From NCBI GenBank assembly GCA_937132145.1, contig CAKZNY010000203.1, forward strand, positions 1 to 13,658: a DNA stretch of 13,658 bases, written 5' to 3'. Of the stretch, positions 1 through 7,829 are shown piece after piece. The DNA comes from an uncultured Paracoccaceae bacterium (GTDB lineage Bacteria > Pseudomonadota > Alphaproteobacteria > Rhodobacterales > Rhodobacteraceae). How positions within the stretch are numbered: position 1 is the stretch's first letter; each line of letters begins with the position of its first letter. The translations under genes were made by a program, and so were the position numbers. The notes beneath the pieces were generated by a model. That model was not told the origin of the DNA. It did no database searches and saw only the letters and a program-made list of their open reading frames with translations.

Positions 1-566
1 CATCTCGAGAGAAAGCGATAAGTACAGCAAAGACAGCCATTCATGATTTTGGAACATCACCACCGGATACAATCCGTGAATTGCAGGCAATCGAGGGTTG
101 GGTTGCGGCTGGCTACTTCTTTTCATGGCGGGCTCTGCCAATCAAGTGGAAGTCTCAAACCCGATATCCTGTGCACGCTGAATAGAAGAGATACTTCTCC
201 CGATCATCGCTGAATGAAGCAATTCGAAAGCATAATTTTGGTGCAACGCATCCCGTAAATGCCATGCTGAACTATGCCTACAGCCTGCTTGAAGCACATG
301 TTCGGATTTGCGTGATCGCTGATGGATATGATCCAGCGCGAGGGATGCTACACAGCCGTGTTGATCCCGACAGCCAGTCTTTTGTCTTTGATATGATGGA
401 GCCACTGCGTCCGGTTGTGGATAGGGCAGTTCTGAAACTGGTGAGGGAAGAGACGTTTTCAGGGGCGGACTTTGTCTTGCAACAGAATGGGGTTTGTCGT
501 CTTAGTCCGGAGTTGGCACGAAGGGTTGTGCAGGGAGTGAATTTGGAGCTTCAGACGGCAGGATAA
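1..566 (+). pseudogene. cas1: CRISPR-associated endonuclease/integrase Cas1, C-terminal part, interrupted by an in-frame TAG
   Basis: The reading frame begins before the left edge and is read from base 3. It gives 60 codons up to a TAG at 183-185, then continues in the same frame for 126 residues to a TAA at 564-566. The protein is recognisably Cas1, the metal-dependent integrase that inserts new spacers into CRISPR arrays with Cas2. Seen in the sequence: a Glu at 93-95 in AIEGWVAAGYF, the helix block HPVNAMLNYAY (249-281), a His at 351-353 in GMLHS, and an Asp at 390-392 in FVFDMMEPLRP. These match the conserved Cas1 Glu, His and Asp metal ligands. About 140 N-terminal residues of a normal Cas1 would lie off the window. 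An ATG at 264 could start a 100-residue fragment, but it has no Shine-Dalgarno sequence and would lack the Glu. No cas2 follows. Base composition is more AT-rich than in the genes to the right. Identity as Cas1 is firm; inactivation is inferred from the single stop. Confidence 0.85.
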
Positions 567-589
567 CCACTGCTCGTTATGAATAATAA

Positions 590-620
590 AGGCCCGTATT
601 ATGAAATGCGGGCCTCTTTT
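590..620. terminator. Bidirectional intrinsic terminator between cas1 and trxA
   Basis: An 11-base left arm (590-600) pairs with an 11-base right arm (605-615) around the loop ATGA (601-604). Pairing is complete apart from one G-T wobble, and the stem carries a GGCCCG/CGGGCC core. On the plus strand it is followed by CTTTT (616-620). On the minus strand it is followed by TTTATTATT. It lies 23 bases after the cas1 stop and about 80 bases after the trxA stop, between two convergent genes, so it can serve both. The rest of the 567-699 gap holds no gene that I can see. Confidence 0.85.
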
Positions 621-699
621 CACGGTCCAATGTATTTATTGGCGGATATCACTATACCCCCCAAACTTCGCGACCCTTACTAATAATCTTTCGGCGAGA

Positions 700-1020
700 T
701 TAGATGCTTTCGTCAATCCAGCTTTTCAGCGAAGCTTTCGGGGCCGCGCCAACTTTGTTCGATACAACCTTGCCACCGCTAAACATGAACAATGCAGGAA
801 TGCCGCGAACACCCAACTGGCTTGGCGTGGAAGGGTTATCGTCTACATTAATCTTGACGATCTTGATTTTGCCCTCGTATTCATCGGACAATTCTTCCAG
901 TGCTGGCCCGATCTGCTTACAAGGACCGCACCATTCCGCCCAGAAATCTACGATTACGGGAATGTCGGAATTCGTGACTTCGGCTTCGAATGTCGCGTCT
1001 GTAACTTTAACGGTTGCCAT
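700..1020 (-). CDS. trxA: Thioredoxin 1
   Basis: This encodes a 106-residue cytoplasmic thioredoxin, the usual size for the family, which reduces protein disulfides with electrons from thioredoxin reductase. The active site WCGPC is at residues 30-34, the buried Asp at 25 (VDFWAEW), and the cis-proline at 75 (RGIPALF). The frame stays open 19 codons further upstream to 1077. I chose the ATG at 1018-1020 because it directly follows a strong AGGAGA ribosome-binding site and because [11 protein letters not shown] is a normal thioredoxin N-terminus. It follows addA by 63 bases, a trxA position familiar from Rhodobacterales, and has its own candidate promoter. Transcription would end at the hairpin at 590-615. 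Confidence 0.97.
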   Translation of the reverse strand: MATVKVTDATFEAEVTNSDIPVIVDFWAEWCGPCKQIGPALEELSDEYEGKIKIVKINVDDNPSTPSQLGVRGIPALFMFSGGKVVSNKVGAAPKASLKSWIDESI

Positions 1021-1026
1021 CTGGCT

Positions 1027-1032
1027 TCTCCT
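1027..1032 (-). promoter_or_regulatory. Ribosome-binding site of trxA
   Basis: On the minus strand this reads AGGAGA, six bases before the ATG at 1018-1020. It decides the start against the longer open frame reaching 1077. Confidence 0.85.
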
Positions 1033-1058
1033 GATCAAACATTTGGGTTTCTGAATAT

Positions 1059-1087
1059 AAACTAGGTACGCTTGCATGAGCCGTCAA
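1059..1087 (-). promoter_or_regulatory. Candidate sigma-70 type promoter of trxA
   Basis: On the minus strand a TTGACG -35 element (1082-1087) overlaps the addA stop codon. After a 17-base spacer comes TAGTTT (1059-1064) as a weak -10 element. TATATT a few bases further down is an alternative with a longer spacer. Transcription would begin near 1052, giving a leader of about 30 bases that contains the AGGAGA site. The -35 and spacing are good and the -10 is poor, so this is a prediction only. It would let thioredoxin be expressed independently of addAB. Confidence 0.4.
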
Positions 1088-4000
1088 GAAGTAGTGGCTC
1101 GCATCAATGCTTCGTAGGTTATTTTTTCCGGTAATTCCATCAATTTTGCGCGATACGTCCATATAATCGCGGTTTTCACCACCCGATCCGGATAAACCTG
1201 CGCCAACGCGGCGCGGTACGCCCCCATTTGGCGCAAAATCGCTTCGGGCGTATCCGCAGCCGTTTCGGGAATCTGACGGTTTGATTTGAAATCAATAGCC
1301 GTAACCTCGCGCGGCGAGACCACCAGCCTGTCAATCCGCCCCAATATCCGCGCCCCATTCAGTTCATCAAGCTCTGCCGTTACCGGCACCTCGACCAGCA
1401 CCCCTTCGGCAAACACCTCCACCAAATCCGGCGCGTCGAGCACCCCTTCCACCTCGTCAAAGACCTCCCGCCAATCATCCGAATTCAACAACCGCGCGGC
1501 CACATCAGCACGATCTTCCCTCGCAATATCGGGTAAAACCTCCAACAAAAGATGAATCCGGCTGCCACGTTGCATCGCGGCCTCCTCGTCATCCCCCTCG
1601 CCCGCCAGCGCATGGGCACCCCCAAGTTGCGAGGGCGAACGTGTCTTGGCCATCCGCTTCGGTGATGGCGCGACCGCCTTCATATACTCCGGCAAAATTA
1701 CTTGATCGGGAACCGTCACCGCCGACGATTCCATGACCGCACTGCTCCAGTTATGCTCCAGAACCAGCGCCTCGCCCTTCAGCCCATCCGGCGGCGAGGC
1801 CCCCTCTGCGCCGCACTCCTTCATCGCCACTTCAACCCGCTGGAACCAGCTTTCACCGTCCTTGCCCAAGGTGCCCGCGCCACAAATAATCAACCACTGC
1901 TTCGCCCGCGTCAGGGCTACATACAACAGTCGCCGCGCCTCCTCGCGCACCAACTGTTTTCGCGCCTCCTCGACCGCCACAATCGCATTTGGCGATTTTC
2001 CCGCCCGCCAAACCGGCAAGCCATCCAGCGAAACCACTTGCGGGGCATGGCGTCCCTCTGCCCGCTTCGTTGTATCCGGCAAGATCACAATCGGCGCCTC
2101 CAACCCCTTGGCCCCGTGCACCGTCATCACCCGAACACGATCCCCCGCCGCATCCATCTGCCGCTTAACCTCGACATCATCCGAGTTGATCCAGCCCAGA
2201 AACCCCGTCAACAACGGCGCTTCAACGCTCTCGTAGCGCAGCGATTGTGTCAGCAGTTCGTCAATCCCGTCCTCGGCCTCATGCCCGAGGCGCGCCACCA
2301 AACGCCGCCGCCCGTCGTGCTTGGTTAACACCTGTTCCAACAGATCATAGGGCCGCAAGAAATCCGCCTGCCCTTGCAGTTTTTCCAACGCCTCGACCAC
2401 TTCCGGCCAATCGCCGCGATGCCCCCAAAGCGACTGCCACAACGTGCCTTTTCGCCCCTGCGCCAGCTTATACAAATCCCGTTCAGACAACCCGAACAAA
2501 GGCGAGCGCAACGCCGCCGCCAAGGATAAATCATCCTCGGGTGTCGCCAGAAATTGCAACAAGGCCAGCAAGTCCTTAACCGCCAGTTCCTCGATGATTT
2601 TCAGGCGGTCAGCGCCAGCCACATCAACCCCGTGCACCTTCAGCCCTTTGATAATCGCATGAAACAGCGGCCCGCGACTTTGCACCAATATCAAAAAATC
2701 CCCCGCCGAAACCGCCCGTTTGGCCCCCGGCAAAACATGCCGCGTTTTGATCAACCCGGCGACCCGCGCCGCGACTGCATCCGCCAGAACCAAGCGCGGA
2801 TCATCCGGTGTGCGCGAATCCACCGGCACATACCACGGGTTTTCCTCGGGCTTTTCGGGTTTCTCGACAAACGGCCAAAGCTCCACCCGCCCGGGCAGTT
2901 CCGCCTTCACCGCACGGTGCAAAATCTCGCCCTCAAGCCCTTCGCGTGCATCACCGGTAAAGACCTTGTCCACCAACGCCAAAACAGGCACGGCAGAACG
3001 GAAAGAGTACAACAGTTCCGTCTGATGCAACACCTGCGCAACCTGTGCGAGCCGATCCAAAAACAACGTCCGCATCTCTCCGAAAGCTTTCGGATCGGCC
3101 CCCTGAAACGAGTAGATCGACTGTTTTTCATCGCCCACAACAAAAATCGTGCGCGGCGTTTCGCGATCCTCGACGCCCGCGTGGAATTCTTCGGCCAGTA
3201 TCCGCACGATGTCCCATTGCGCGGGGGATGTATCCTGCGCCTCGTCCACCAGAATATGGTCAATACCCCCGTCGAGGCGGTACAAAACCCACGCGGCCAT
3301 GTTAGATCGCCCCAGCAACTCACGGGTTTTTTCAATCAAATCCTCGAAGTCCAGCTTGCCCAGCAACGCTTTACGTCGTTCATACCGTCGCAGAAATTCG
3401 CCTGCAAAATCATGCAACGCCCGCGCCCGTTCAAACGCCAGTCGACCCAGCCGTTGGTCCCGCGCGATCACCATCTTCGCCTTCAAAACGTCCAGCATAT
3501 CGGGCACCCAAGGGTTAGCGTCCTTCACCTTTTTCGTCGGAAAAGACCCCATGCGCGGCTCCCCATCCAGCTTCAAAAACACCTCTTCATAAAGGTCCAG
3601 CGCGCCGCCTGCGTCCAGTTTCATCCCAAGGTAAATCTTGACCGAATGCTTCTGGTCCGTCGTCGCCCCCTTGGCCATCGCTCCTGCCAGCCGATCAATA
3701 TCGCCGTCGTTCAGGCCCTGCATTACCGCCGCCAGAATGCCCTCATCCGTCAGCCCAACTATGTGCCCCAACGCGTGCGCCACAGCGGTACTATCGAATG
3801 CCCCAAACAAACTACGATGCTTCAGAATGCCGTCCAACAGGCCCTCCGTATCATCCCCCGTCAGGTGCCACGCGATGCCGTCAAAGATCGCGCCATTATC
3901 AATCGCGATCTCCTCCAGAATTTCCGCCCGCAACTGCTTCGCCTGCCGATCCTCCATCTCGACAAACTGCGGCGAGACCCCTGCCTCCAGCGGAAACCGT

Positions 4001-4395
4001 CGCAATATCCCTGCGCAGAACGAGTGGATCGTCTGGATTTTCAGCCCCCCCGGCGTTTCAAGCGCACGGGCAAATAACGTTCGCGCCAACCGCAATTGCT
4101 CCACATCCAGATCGGTCTCGCCCAACGTCTCCAGCTCCGCCCGCAGTGCCGCATCCGGCTTCATCGCCCATTCGCCAAGACTGCCGAAAAGGCGGTTCTG
4201 CATCTCCGACGCCGCCGCCTTGGTGTACGTCAAACACAGAATTTTTTGTGGCGCACAGCCCGCCAGCAACAACCGCGCCACCCGATTGGTCAGCACCCGC
4301 GTCTTGCCAGACCCCGCGTTCGCCGAAACCCATGTCGAGTTAACCGGAATCGCCGCCTGAACCTGCGCCGCCGAGGCTTTTTCAATCGCGTTCAT
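1084..4395 (-). CDS. addA: Double-strand break repair helicase-nuclease subunit AddA
   Basis: This 1103-residue protein is the catalytic helicase/nuclease subunit of AddAB, the RecBCD counterpart that unwinds and resects DNA ends and prepares them for RecA. UvrD/Rep-type (SF1) helicase motifs are visible in order: Walker A ANAGSGKT at 25-32, motif II VDEAQD at 383-388, motif III GDEKQSIYSFQGAD at 421-434, motif V VMTVHGAKGLE near 756-766, and motif VI RRLLYVALTRAK near 821-832. The C-terminal RecB-type nuclease follows, with RGSRIH ending in His948, Asp1022 in GRIDRL, Asp1035 and Lys1037 in IDFKSN, and QMGAY at 1056-1060. All expected catalytic residues are present. The start codon overlaps the addB stop (ATGA), and a strong GGAGG (4403-4407) sits seven bases upstream, so the pair is translationally coupled. 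The gene appears intact. Confidence 0.97.
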   Translation of the reverse strand: MNAIEKASAAQVQAAIPVNSTWVSANAGSGKTRVLTNRVARLLLAGCAPQKILCLTYTKAAASEMQNRLFGSLGEWAMKPDAALRAELETLGETDLDVEQLRLARTLFARALETPGGLKIQTIHSFCAGILRRFPLEAGVSPQFVEMEDRQAKQLRAEILEEIAIDNGAIFDGIAWHLTGDDTEGLLDGILKHRSLFGAFDSTAVAHALGHIVGLTDEGILAAVMQGLNDGDIDRLAGAMAKGATTDQKHSVKIYLGMKLDAGGALDLYEEVFLKLDGEPRMGSFPTKKVKDANPWVPDMLDVLKAKMVIARDQRLGRLAFERARALHDFAGEFLRRYERRKALLGKLDFEDLIEKTRELLGRSNMAAWVLYRLDGGIDHILVDEAQDTSPAQWDIVRILAEEFHAGVEDRETPRTIFVVGDEKQSIYSFQGADPKAFGEMRTLFLDRLAQVAQVLHQTELLYSFRSAVPVLALVDKVFTGDAREGLEGEILHRAVKAELPGRVELWPFVEKPEKPEENPWYVPVDSRTPDDPRLVLADAVAARVAGLIKTRHVLPGAKRAVSAGDFLILVQSRGPLFHAIIKGLKVHGVDVAGADRLKIIEELAVKDLLALLQFLATPEDDLSLAAALRSPLFGLSERDLYKLAQGRKGTLWQSLWGHRGDWPEVVEALEKLQGQADFLRPYDLLEQVLTKHDGRRRLVARLGHEAEDGIDELLTQSLRYESVEAPLLTGFLGWINSDDVEVKRQMDAAGDRVRVMTVHGAKGLEAPIVILPDTTKRAEGRHAPQVVSLDGLPVWRAGKSPNAIVAVEEARKQLVREEARRLLYVALTRAKQWLIICGAGTLGKDGESWFQRVEVAMKECGAEGASPPDGLKGEALVLEHNWSSAVMESSAVTVPDQVILPEYMKAVAPSPKRMAKTRSPSQLGGAHALAGEGDDEEAAMQRGSRIHLLLEVLPDIAREDRADVAARLLNSDDWREVFDEVEGVLDAPDLVEVFAEGVLVEVPVTAELDELNGARILGRIDRLVVSPREVTAIDFKSNRQIPETAADTPEAILRQMGAYRAALAQVYPDRVVKTAIIWTYRAKLMELPEKITYEALMRATTS

Positions 4396-7301
4396 TCCAT
4401 CGCCTCCGCTTCAAACTCGTCGCCGTCCTGCCATTCACCAAACCTCGACAGGTGATCAAAATCGCTAACATACTGGATGCGCTCAGGCCGCAAATGCGCC
4501 GTATATCCCAGCTTTTCGGACCCGAATGCCTGTATCAAGACCCCCAGATGCAACCAAATCTCGTTAATTTCCTCGTCCGAGAATTCCAGCGGCAACGCCT
4601 TGCCACCGCCGCCTAAACCGATCAATTCCAGATGGGAAACCTTACCCTTGGCGATCCCCTCGAACCCACCAGCCTGCGCGATTGCCCCTTCTAGCGGCAA
4701 CTGCACCGCAAACTCTTTCGCCTGTTTTTTGGACGGCAGACCACCAGATTTATAGTCATAAATCGCGAAACTTCCGTTCGCCAACATATCAATTCGATCC
4801 GCCTTGGCACTCAAAGTGAAGCCGCCTAACGCCCGCTTCCCCGAGACCTCTTGCGCCAGCAAACCCGCCCGCTCCCGCCGAACCCGCTCACCCGCAACAA
4901 ACCAGCCTGCGACTTTGCGAAGCCGCGCCAACCACAATCGCCGCACACTTGGCCATGGCACCAGTTCCTCCAGAACCTCGCGTGCAACATCAACGAAAAC
5001 CACCTCGGCATCGTCGGGCAAGCCGTCTTTGGTGCGCTCGACAAACACCTCCAGCACCTTGTGCAACGCCGTTCCGCGTTCCCGCGCATCGGCCTCTTTC
5101 CCAGGGGGATCAAGCGCACGAAGTTTCAAAACTTTCTCGGCATAAATCGTGTACGGATCACGTATCAACGTCTCGATCCGCGTCACCGACAACCGATCAG
5201 GCCGCGCAGCAATAGGCGGGCTGGGCGACGGGCGAACGGCAGGCGTAACATCCCGTTCCGGCAAGTTCATAGCTTCAGACAAAGCCAACAACTCCGCTCC
5301 GCGCGCCCGCATATCGTTCAGTGCCCCTTCGCCAACCGACCCCAGACCGCTCAGCAAATTCAACAGCCGTATCACCCAGCGCGAGGCCACCGTCGGCGCG
5401 TCTCCGTCGCGAATGGACCGTGACAGAACCACGTGGCGTGCAGCAATCGCCTGCTGAAAATCATGCGCAGATAATCCAATCTGGCGCTCGGGTAATTGCA
5501 GCCCGATCTGGCGCCGCATATCCCTGCTCATCCACGGGTCCGGTTTCGCCGAGGAGGGCCAAATCCCCTCGTTCAACCCGCCCAGAATAACCAGATCAGC
5601 CGACTGCACCCGCGCCTCTAACGTGCCCAAAATAGCGATGCCGGGGTGGGGTAAATACGCCTCGTCACGGACCTCAACTCCGTTCAACACCGATTGAAAT
5701 AGCGCACGATATTGCACCACAGGGATGACGCCACCATAGGCGGCCTCCTTTTCTATTCCAGCGAAAGCTTTTAACGCCGCTTCGCCTGCTTCTTTTTCCC
5801 ACAGCGGTCCGTCGGCATCCAAACCAGCAGACAATCGCTCTGCCACGTCGCGGTGTATAGCAATCCAATCAGACAATGGCATCTCCGATGCCGCGTTCAA
5901 AAGTGGTAGCAATGCCGTGTGTATAGACCCGATCCAGCTGGTCGCAGTCCCCTCTTCAGCCCAATCCGCCAACTCGGACCAATCAATAAACGGCGCACCG
6001 CCCCGCAGCTTTTCCAGCTCCAGCTTACGCGTCATTTGCAAGTGTTCCGAGCGCCCCTTAACCCCGCCACAAAGCGGATGTTTCAGGATCGCCAGCAACC
6101 CTTCCGGCGTCAAAGGTGACCCGACCAGCGACACCAGACGGCGCAAAAACACCCCCGGCGGGGTCAACGGCAACGGCCGCCCAGCGGAATCGTCCGGTGA
6201 AATATCCCACCGCGCCAAAACCGACGCCACCCGACGCGCCAACACCCGATCCGGTGTAACCAAGGCCGCTTTTTGCCCGTCCTCGGCAGCACAGCGCAAC
6301 CGGATAGCAATCGCCTCGGCCTCGGCCCGTTGGCTTGGGGCTTCGATCAGGGTCATGCCCTCGCATGCATCGGGCAAATCTGCGATCAAACGCGGCCCTT
6401 CCTGCAACCATTGATCCGTCACAGGCGCGGGCCGCAAAGCCAGCGAGACCAGCTTGTTTCGAGTCGCTTGTGCGGGTGAAACCTCCGCCCAAAGTGGCGG
6501 TTTTAGGGGGAAGTCCAATGTCTTGGCCAAATGCCCAAAGCCATATTGCGGATGGTCTGCCGACATCGCCGCCCATGCATCCGGCGGTGTGTCAAAGTCA
6601 AATCCGGGCAGCACAACCGCGCCCTGCGGTAGCTTGGCGACCGCCTGCATAAACACCGCCGTAGCCCCGCGCGACCCTGTCGAACCTGCGACAATAACCG
6701 GATGCTTTGGCGGGGCCACAGCCCACAACGCCGCATACCCCTCAGCCGCCGCACGTTGGCGTTCCTCGAGGTCAGGGGCGTTGTCGGGGCGATGATTGTT
6801 CCAATATTCATTCAGGATTTCGAGAAACTTTTTGGAGCGCTCCCAATGCTCGGATTGCCCGCCAACCTCGATGTCTGCCAGCGCATCCATCGCCAGCCCC
6901 TCGCCCTGAAAACTGTCGAGCAGCGCACCCAGACTATCAGCCAGATCGAAAACGGCAGACTGCGGGGCAACATCCGGTTGTTGCTCGATGAACGCCGCCA
7001 CCAGCCGTGCAATGATCAACTTGCGGCGCAACGCCGGAATAGGGGCGGCAAGCGGAACGCTCAGATCCTGCGCCAAATCCGTCACCACACGAATATCCGG
7101 CAGCAGGCGCGCGCCGTTGCTTGCCAAAATCGCCTCTATCCCGCGCGCCGCACGGTGGGTATTCACGTAAATCACAACCTTGGCCAAAGCCTCGGGCGGC
7201 TGACCTTCCAGCCGTTTCAACAACCCCTCGACAAACGCCTGCGAGAAATCGACCCCTAAAGGCAGGGCGAAAACGCGAGGGGATGTCTGCGTCTCAAACA
7301 T
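4392..7301 (-). CDS. addB: Double-strand break repair protein AddB (alphaproteobacterial type)
   Basis: This 969-residue protein is the second subunit of the AddAB helicase-nuclease. The N-terminal part (VFALPLGVDF at 10-19, VVIYVNTHRAARG at 42-54) has the layout of alphaproteobacterial AddB and shows no Walker A motif in this region. The C-terminal RecB-type nuclease carries RGTALH (742-747), Asp835 in AKADRID, Asp849 and Lys851 in YDYKSG, and QLPLEG (867-872). No cysteine occurs in the C-terminal domain, so the four-cysteine iron-sulfur cluster of Bacillus AddB is absent. The frame is open 21 codons further upstream. I prefer the ATG at 7299-7301, because the extra residues would lie wholly within the tsaE end and the family block begins soon after this ATG. 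It overlaps tsaE by 8 bases and addA by 4. Confidence 0.95.
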   Translation of the reverse strand: MFETQTSPRVFALPLGVDFSQAFVEGLLKRLEGQPPEALAKVVIYVNTHRAARGIEAILASNGARLLPDIRVVTDLAQDLSVPLAAPIPALRRKLIIARLVAAFIEQQPDVAPQSAVFDLADSLGALLDSFQGEGLAMDALADIEVGGQSEHWERSKKFLEILNEYWNNHRPDNAPDLEERQRAAAEGYAALWAVAPPKHPVIVAGSTGSRGATAVFMQAVAKLPQGAVVLPGFDFDTPPDAWAAMSADHPQYGFGHLAKTLDFPLKPPLWAEVSPAQATRNKLVSLALRPAPVTDQWLQEGPRLIADLPDACEGMTLIEAPSQRAEAEAIAIRLRCAAEDGQKAALVTPDRVLARRVASVLARWDISPDDSAGRPLPLTPPGVFLRRLVSLVGSPLTPEGLLAILKHPLCGGVKGRSEHLQMTRKLELEKLRGGAPFIDWSELADWAEEGTATSWIGSIHTALLPLLNAASEMPLSDWIAIHRDVAERLSAGLDADGPLWEKEAGEAALKAFAGIEKEAAYGGVIPVVQYRALFQSVLNGVEVRDEAYLPHPGIAILGTLEARVQSADLVILGGLNEGIWPSSAKPDPWMSRDMRRQIGLQLPERQIGLSAHDFQQAIAARHVVLSRSIRDGDAPTVASRWVIRLLNLLSGLGSVGEGALNDMRARGAELLALSEAMNLPERDVTPAVRPSPSPPIAARPDRLSVTRIETLIRDPYTIYAEKVLKLRALDPPGKEADARERGTALHKVLEVFVERTKDGLPDDAEVVFVDVAREVLEELVPWPSVRRLWLARLRKVAGWFVAGERVRRERAGLLAQEVSGKRALGGFTLSAKADRIDMLANGSFAIYDYKSGGLPSKKQAKEFAVQLPLEGAIAQAGGFEGIAKGKVSHLELIGLGGGGKALPLEFSDEEINEIWLHLGVLIQAFGSEKLGYTAHLRPERIQYVSDFDHLSRFGEWQDGDEFEAEAME
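4403..4407 (-). promoter_or_regulatory. Ribosome-binding site of addA inside addB
   Basis: On the minus strand this reads GGAGG, seven bases before the addA ATG (4393-4395), inside the last codons of addB. Together with the ATGA overlap it fixes the addA start. Confidence 0.8.
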
Positions 7302-7782
7302 CGCCCAGCCAATCCCAGCCAGTCCCGACAGCACGTATTTCCAGCACCCGCATATCGGACTCAATATCCGGCATGGAAAACGTCAAATCCAGATGCCGCG
7401 CGGGCCTTGTCGCCCCCAGTCTATCCGGCCATTCCACCAGCGTGATCGCTGTATCAAACGCATCGTCCAACCCCAGTTCGGTCAACTCGTCAACATGGGT
7501 CAGGCGGTACAGGTCCGTGTGCCACACCTCTCCAACGGAGGTTTCATACACCTGCACCAACGTGAAGGTCGGCGAGGGCACATCCTCGACCTCCCCATCC
7601 CGCGCCATCATCGCTTGAATAATCGAGCGCGCGAAATGCGTCTTGCCCGCCCCCACCGGACCGGACAATAACAAGCAATCACTGCCCTTAAGGTGCGCGG
7701 AAAACGCAACTGCCAACGCGGCAGCATCCTCGGCTGTTTCCAAAGTTTTCGTGTAATTCAAAGCACCGCCCAATCGAAACAA
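7294..7782 (-). CDS. tsaE: tRNA threonylcarbamoyladenosine (t6A37) biosynthesis ATPase TsaE
   Basis: TsaE is the ATPase that works with TsaB and TsaD to add the threonylcarbamoyl group to A37 of ANN-decoding tRNAs in the cytoplasm. The protein is about 162 residues, normal for the family. Visible motifs are Walker A GPVGAGKT (41-48), SPTFTLVQ (70-77), HTDLYRL (88-94) and VEWPDRLG (116-123). The open frame contains no ATG before the Walker A motif. The first candidate start is TTG at 7780-7782, with further TTG codons four and eight residues in, and none has a convincing ribosome-binding site, so the exact start is uncertain. It follows lolA by 47 bases and its end overlaps the addB start by 8 bases. 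In many Rhodobacterales, as I recall, a kinase and a nucleotidyltransferase gene sit between tsaE and addB; they are missing here. Confidence 0.93.
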   Translation of the reverse strand: MFRLGGALNYTKTLETAEDAAALAVAFSAHLKGSDCLLLSGPVGAGKTHFARSIIQAMMARDGEVEDVPSPTFTLVQVYETSVGEVWHTDLYRLTHVDELTELGLDDAFDTAITLVEWPDRLGATRPARHLDLTFSMPDIESDMRVLEIRAVGTGWDWLGDV

Positions 7783-7829
7783 TTCGGGTTCGATTCTGGA
7801 CGCTGGCGTTTATAAAAACAAGCCCTGCC

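Noticed and set aside
183..185. Amber recoding (for example pyrrolysine or a suppressor tRNA) to keep Cas1 full length
   Set aside because: ftsK and the amidase use TAG as their normal stop, and nothing in the window suggests recoding; kept only as an alternative to test.
601..1065. Plus-strand open frame after cas1 as a possible cas2 or accessory gene
   Set aside because: It starts inside the terminator hairpin and is the reverse of trxA; it has no Cas2 features.
2554..4077. 507-codon open frame on the plus strand opposite addA
   Set aside because: It is antisense to a clearly intact AddA; its Arg/Gln/His-rich composition is a typical shadow of GC-rich coding DNA, and no domain is recognisable.
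7302..7364. Longer AddB starting at 7364
   Set aside because: The extra 21 residues come from the conserved tsaE end in another frame and do not look like an AddB N-terminus.
7712..7807. tRNA-like piece: a T-arm-like GGTTCGATTCTGGA near 7787-7800 and partly matching acceptor arms (GCCAACG and CGCTGGC)
   Set aside because: There is no D-arm with GG, no credible anticodon stem, the length is odd, and most of it is tsaE coding sequence on the other strand.
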